Shown: positions 7,051 to 10,000 of the stretch, piece by piece | Numbering within the stretch: the stretch's first letter is position 1 | Layout: every line of letters starts with the position of its first letter | Origin: Stramonita haemastoma | Lineage: Eukaryota > Mollusca > Gastropoda > Neogastropoda > Muricidae | NCBI GenBank assembly: GCA_030674155.1 | Contig: CM060341.1 | Span: 41,960,497-41,970,496, forward strand | Reading direction: 5' to 3' | DNA length: 10,000 nucleotides | The notes under the pieces: generated by a model | What the model was told of the DNA's origin: nothing | Seen by the model: the letters and a program-made list of their open reading frames with translations, nothing else | Database searches by the model: none | Position numbers and translations under genes: made by a program

Positions 7051-7283
7051 TTAGTGTCGACCGCACTCCAACAAAATTCCTGTAGATGAAACTTAAAACC
7101 GAAACCCGTGTGTGAACGCCCGCAGAACATCTTCTGCAACACGTTAAAACCTGTCTCACACTTTGAAAGAGTAGACCATTGTGTGTCTGTGAGTTATATG
7201 GCAGAATTTACAAAACAAGATGTAAAAATAATAAAATAATAAAATAAGTACACGAGTGCGAATTCATTATCTTCGAAATTGTA
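7051..7283 (+). mobile_element. SINE family A copy d, head-less and degenerate
   Basis: Starts inside the SINE at the equivalent of GTCTGACTCCACTC (here GTGTCGACCGCACTCC) and continues with GATGAAACTTAAAACCGA, CGTGTGTGAACGCCCGCAGAAC, ACGTTAAAACCTGT, ACCATTGTGTGTCTG, GAATTTACAAAAC, GAGTGCGAATTCATTATCTTCGAA. The segment TGCATACACACGGGGACTGG is deleted and an ATAATAAAATAATAAAATAA stretch replaces it. It directly follows the tail of copy c. Confidence 0.8.
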
Positions 7284-7542
7284 TAATCATTTTTTTAAAT
7301 CTCGACATCTGAAGTGTGGGCGTTTGAATTGAAGTTAAGCTATCCAGCTGAAATTAGTTTGTTTGTTTGTTTGTTTGTTTAATATTCTGTTCGTTTATTG
7401 TTTATTTGTGTATCCATGTAGGAGAATCTGTGTTTTTATTCTCGCAGAGATTTTTTTTTTTTTAATTCCTCGGCTAGAGTTACAAGGATCCCCACTGGTG
7501 AAAGTTTGTGTATGCGAATCCCTAAGAAAGTTTAATGTAAAC
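7284..7542. other. A/T-rich sequence including a (TTTG)5 tract
   Basis: GTTTG units at about 7359-7381 and a T12 run at 7450-7462. Nothing else recognised. Confidence 0.5.
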
Positions 7543-7894
7543 GTTCTCTCTTTACTCATATTTTGTTTCTTTCTATATTTTATAAACTTTCTCTCTTTAG
7601 TCTTATTTTCTTTCTTTCTGTATTATAAAAGCTTTCTCTCTTTAACTCATATTTTCTTTCTTTCTATATTTTATAAGCTTTCTCTTTTTAACTCTTATTT
7701 TCTTTCTTTCTATATTTTATAAGCTTTCTCTCTTTAGTCTTATTTTCTTTCTTTCTGTATTATAAAAGCTTTCTCTCTTTACTCATATTTTCTTTCTTTC
7801 TATATTTTATAAGCTTTCTCTTTTTAACTCTTATTTTCTTTCTTTCTATATTTTATAAGCTTTCTCTCTTTACTCATATTTTCTTTCTTTCTAC
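7543..7894 (+). repeat. 46-bp pyrimidine-rich minisatellite, seven full units plus a partial, with three-unit higher-order period
   Basis: Units start at about 7543, 7588, 7633, 7679, 7725, 7770, 7815 and 7861, each 45 or 46 bp: TTTCTCTCTTT, then a variable ACTCAT / AGTCTTAT / AACTCTTAT segment, ATTTTCTTTCTTTCT, then ATATTTTATAAGC or GTATTATAAAAGC. Three variants (A, B, C) occur in the order A-B-A-C-B-A-C-A. The block B-A-C at 7588-7724 is therefore repeated at 7725-7860 with only about one base difference. Confidence 0.93.
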
Positions 7895-8220
7895 TTTTTT
7901 TTCAGTTTTTCTTCTTTTATTTTGCCTTTTTTTAACCACCCATGTGCTCTCTAATCACTTTCTTTTACAGGCACTAATTTCACAAAACAAACAAACAAAG
8001 CACCACAACAATCAACAAGAAGTTTAGGGCAACAAAAACAAAAGCAAAACAATCCTCGAAGCTCAAAAACAGGACAGAACAAACACAATAAAGAGAAAAC
8101 ATAAAAGCAAAAAAAAAGAGAAAAGAAAATGACAATATTACGCTAGAAAGTGACGAGAAAAAAAAACATTTGTCGTGGAAAGAGAAAGAAAGAATGTAAT
8201 TATGTAAAAACAAAAATAAT
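7895..8220. other. A/T-rich sequence, no gene seen
   Basis: T-rich left part and A-rich right part, with AAAC units at 7982-7998 and scattered AAAACA. The minus-strand open frames are Phe/Leu/Ser-rich products of A-rich sequence. Confidence 0.5.
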
Positions 8221-8221
8221 A

Positions 8222-8248
8222 AAGAGAGAGGGGGGGGGGGGGAGAGAG

Positions 8249-8300
<52 letters not shown>

Positions 8301-8363
8301 CAGAGAGAGACAGAAGAGAGAACAGAGAGAGACAGAGAGAGACAGAGAGAGACAGAGAGAGAC

Positions 8364-8395
<32 letters not shown>

Positions 8396-8397
8396 TA
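8222..8397. repeat. (GA)n / (GAGACA)n microsatellite with a G13 run
   Basis: GA dinucleotides, a run of 13 G at 8230-8242, more GA, then GAGAGACAGA units to about 8397. Confidence 0.96.
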
Positions 8398-8618
8398 GAA
8401 AAGTGTCGAGAAAGAGAAAGAGAGGGAGAGTAGAAAAAGTGTCAAAGGAAAAATTAAACCCAAAATGCCAATAAAGTGACAAAAATATTAGATAACATGA
8501 CAAACGAAAAACAGAAAAGATTTTTAAAAGATTATGCAACCAAAGAAACATTATGTCTAGGAGGCAAGAGAACAAACAAAAGAAAGCAGAAGACAGAGAG
8601 AAAGGGAAGGAGGGAGAA
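8398..8618. other. A-rich spacer
   Basis: Purine-rich A/T sequence with two copies of a short AGTAGAAAA.GTGTC block (about 8395-8407 and 8429-8443), apparently a local duplication. No gene recognised. Confidence 0.5.
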
Positions 8619-8643
8619 AGAGACAGCCAGACAGACAGACAGA
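8619..8643. repeat. (CAGA)n array, left flank of a SINE insertion
   Basis: GACAGCCAGACAGACAGACA units immediately left of SINE copy e. The same unit resumes after the SINE tail at 8942. Confidence 0.9.
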
Positions 8644-8935
8644 CGGGTTCGATTCCCGTTCGAGGAGATTTTTCTCCTGGAGTTAACATCAGTGCTGACT
8701 CCACTCTCGGATGAGACTATAAACTGAGGCTCCGTGTGTGAACACACGCAGAACATCTTGCGCACACGTTAAATCCTGTTCCACTTTTCGCAATAGTAGG
8801 CCATTGTGTGCCGGTGGGAAACAGATGACAATATTTACAAAAGTGCATACACATGGGGACTGGATGAAAAAAACACATGAGTGCTTATCCCTTTATCCTT
8901 GATATAAAGGAATAAAATAAATAAATACGTAAATA
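8643..8935 (+). mobile_element. SINE family A copy e, truncated at the B box
   Basis: Begins at the B box (GGGTTCGATTCCCGTTCGAG, 8645-8664). It continues with GATTTTTCTCCTGGAGTTAACA, GTGCTGACTCCACTCTC, the central block GATGAGACTATAAACTGAGG (8710-8729), GAACACACGCAGAACATC, GTTAAATCCTGTTCCAC, GTAGGCCATTGTGTGCCGGTGG, ATTTACAAAAGTGCATACA, CATGGGGACTGGATG and GAGTGCTTATCCC. The A-rich tail has AATAAAATAAATAAAT units. It is the best-preserved body in the window and shows what the single-head arrangement downstream of the B box looks like. Confidence 0.88.
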
Positions 8936-8990
8936 AAAATAAACAGACAGACAGACAGAAAGATAGACAGACAAACAGAGAAAAGAAAGA
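8936..8990. repeat. A-rich tail followed by (CAGA)n, right flank of the SINE insertion
   Basis: ACAGACAGACAGACAGAAAG and ATAGACAGACAAACAG at about 8942-8980, then A/G-rich sequence. Confidence 0.85.
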
Positions 8991-9197
8991 AAAAAAAAAA
9001 AGAAGAAAAGGAACAATGTGAAAAAGAAGACCGAACGAGGAGAGGCAGAAATACCACAAAACATCCTAAAATGACAAAAACATCAAGCATGCCATTTGAA
9101 ACAGGAACAAAGCATTTTTCACCTGTTTCCAGAACAGTATAAAAAGTGTGAACAACGGAACGAAATTTGACTTTTCAGCTGAAAAAAGGATAAAAGG
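8991..9197. other. Unique A-rich stretch, nothing identified
   Basis: Includes poly-A (about 8990-9001). No coding frame supported. Confidence 0.5.
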
Positions 9198-9417
9198 CTT
9201 CTCCTTCTTCTTCCTTGCAATTCTTCTTCTTCTTCTTCTTCTTCTTCTTCTTCTTCTTCTTTGCATTCTTCTTTGCATTCTTCTTTGCATTCTTCTTTGC
9301 ATTCTTCTTTGCTTCTTCTTTGCATTCTTCTTCTTCTTCTTCTTTCTTCTTCTTCTTCTTCTTCTTCTTCTTTCTTCTTCTTCTTCTTCTTCTTCTTCTT
9401 CTTCTTTTTCTTCTTGT

Positions 9418-9449
<32 letters not shown>

Positions 9450-9628
9450 TTCTTTCTTCTTCTTCTTCTTCTTCTTCTTCTTCTTCTTCTTCTTCTTCTT
9501 CTTCTTCTTCTTCTTCTTCTTTTGTCCCCTCCTCCTCCTCCTCCTCTTCCTCATTCTCTTCCTCCTTATCCTCTTCTTCTCGTCGTCGTCGTCATCGTCG
9601 TTATCGTCATCTTCTTCGTCGTCGTCGA
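9198..9628 (-). repeat. Purine-rich microsatellite tail of copy 4 (CTT on the plus strand)
   Basis: Plus-strand CTT repeats with a 12-bp block TTTGCATTCTTC repeated perfectly four times at 9260-9307 (then an 11-bp variant and one more perfect copy to 9330), CTC repeats near 9528-9546, and CGT/CAT triplets at 9580-9627. Positions 9417-9523 are pyrimidines only. Read on the element strand the order from the core outwards is GAC/GAT, GAG, GAA, matching the other tails in being a purine-rich trinucleotide series. Confidence 0.95.
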
Positions 9629-9736
9629 ACGCTCAGACAGCAACTATTGTTGTCTCTCATATAAGAGAAAATGCGTTGCACTGCCTTTTAAGCACCTAAC
9701 AAGTCAGGCCCAGCGCATCCGATCTCAGCATGGGAA
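9624..9736 (-). mobile_element. Microsatellite-tailed palindromic element, copy 4
   Basis: On the minus strand: GTTCCCATGCTGAGATCGGA, TGCGCTGGGCCTGACTTG (palindrome 9694-9709), TAGGTGCTTAAAAGGCAG, GCAACGCATTTTCTC, the TAG-centred palindrome (9635-9655), TGAGCGTTCGACGACG, then the microsatellite. The core sequence is the closest of the four to a simple by-eye consensus. Confidence 0.85.
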
Positions 9737-10000
9737 CAAGACTAAATAATAGAACAAAACAATAACATATGAACGCAACAACAGTAACAACAACTTCATG
9801 ATCAACGAGAACAACATCTCCATCAGCAAAACAGTAAAATAAAAAAGAAAAGAAGAAAACCATCTCAAAACTCAACAACAACTCAAGCAAAAAAAAATGA
9901 AAATTGAACAAAATTATAACCTTTTTACTGACCTCGACAAACACACACAGAGTAATTTGTTATATAGTGTGATGTGAACATTTTGTGCAAGAGTTTTAAA
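9737..10000. other. A-rich unique sequence, nothing identified
   Basis: AACA-rich sequence; no gene or known repeat recognised. Confidence 0.5.

Noticed and set aside
7543..7894. CRISPR-like array because of regularly spaced repeats
   Set aside because: Units are contiguous with no variable spacers and lie in an animal-type genome; it is a tandem minisatellite.
8138..8704. 188-codon minus-strand frame ending over the SINE and GA array
   Set aside because: It spans a SINE, an A-rich spacer and a GA array in one frame; the composition follows each repeat and no domain is visible.
9066..9749. Several 150-180 codon frames over the CTT tract
   Set aside because: Ser/Phe/Leu on one strand and Lys/Glu/Arg on the other come directly from CTT/GAA periodicity.

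Overview
This window reads as non-coding, repeat-dense nuclear DNA from an animal, most likely a marine gastropod mollusc. The reasons are: (i) no open frame looks like a conserved protein; the long ones are translations of microsatellites, such as poly-Glu/Arg/Lys from GAA or Ser/Leu/Cys from TCTG; (ii) there are several copies of a tRNA-headed SINE with Pol III A and B boxes, an A/T-rich tail, and a central block (GATGAGAC..TAAACCGAG) of a kind I associate with mollusc SINEs; (iii) one fragment (about 3168-3294) resembles from memory the 3' end of a widespread mollusc SINE; (iv) microsatellites are very long and varied. The species assignment is inference. No rRNA, functional tRNA, CRISPR array or bacterial operon feature is visible.

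Layout. 1-276: (CA)n. 348-566: (TCTG)n abutting a 5'-truncated SINE (571-770). About 1035-2372: a tail-to-tail inverted pair (copies 1 and 2) of an apparently non-SINE element with a purine microsatellite tail. Copy 1 is interrupted by a minus-strand SINE (1231-1389) and followed by 420 bp of GGA/GAA/CAA repeat. 2373-3167: mostly unique sequence. 3168-3294: SINE 3' fragment, then a chain of purine-rich microsatellites GA, TGAA, GAAA, CAGA (3296-3760). 3761-5622: largely unique sequence, including an island at 4540-4983 with a transposon-end-like motif and a short open frame. 5623-6040: copy 3 of the microsatellite-tailed element with its GAA/CAA tail. 6172-6486: CA/CT repeats. 6603-7283: a SINE cluster comprising a two-headed SINE followed by a second, head-less copy. 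7543-7894: a 46-bp minisatellite with a three-unit higher-order period. 8222-8397: (GA)n. 8643-8935: a SINE inserted in a (CAGA)n array. 9198-9736: copy 4 of the microsatellite-tailed element in minus orientation, its tail (CTT on the plus strand) preceding it.

The most notable structure is the four-copy element at 1035-1509, 2098-2372, 5623-5741 and 9624-9736. All four copies carry two conserved imperfect palindromes, and all run into a GAA-type tract on the same side. They form two convergent pairs (copies 1/2 and 3/4). No genes work together here: the window is a record of transposition and microsatellite growth. I found no convincing host gene; any exon would have to be short and hidden in the unique stretches.
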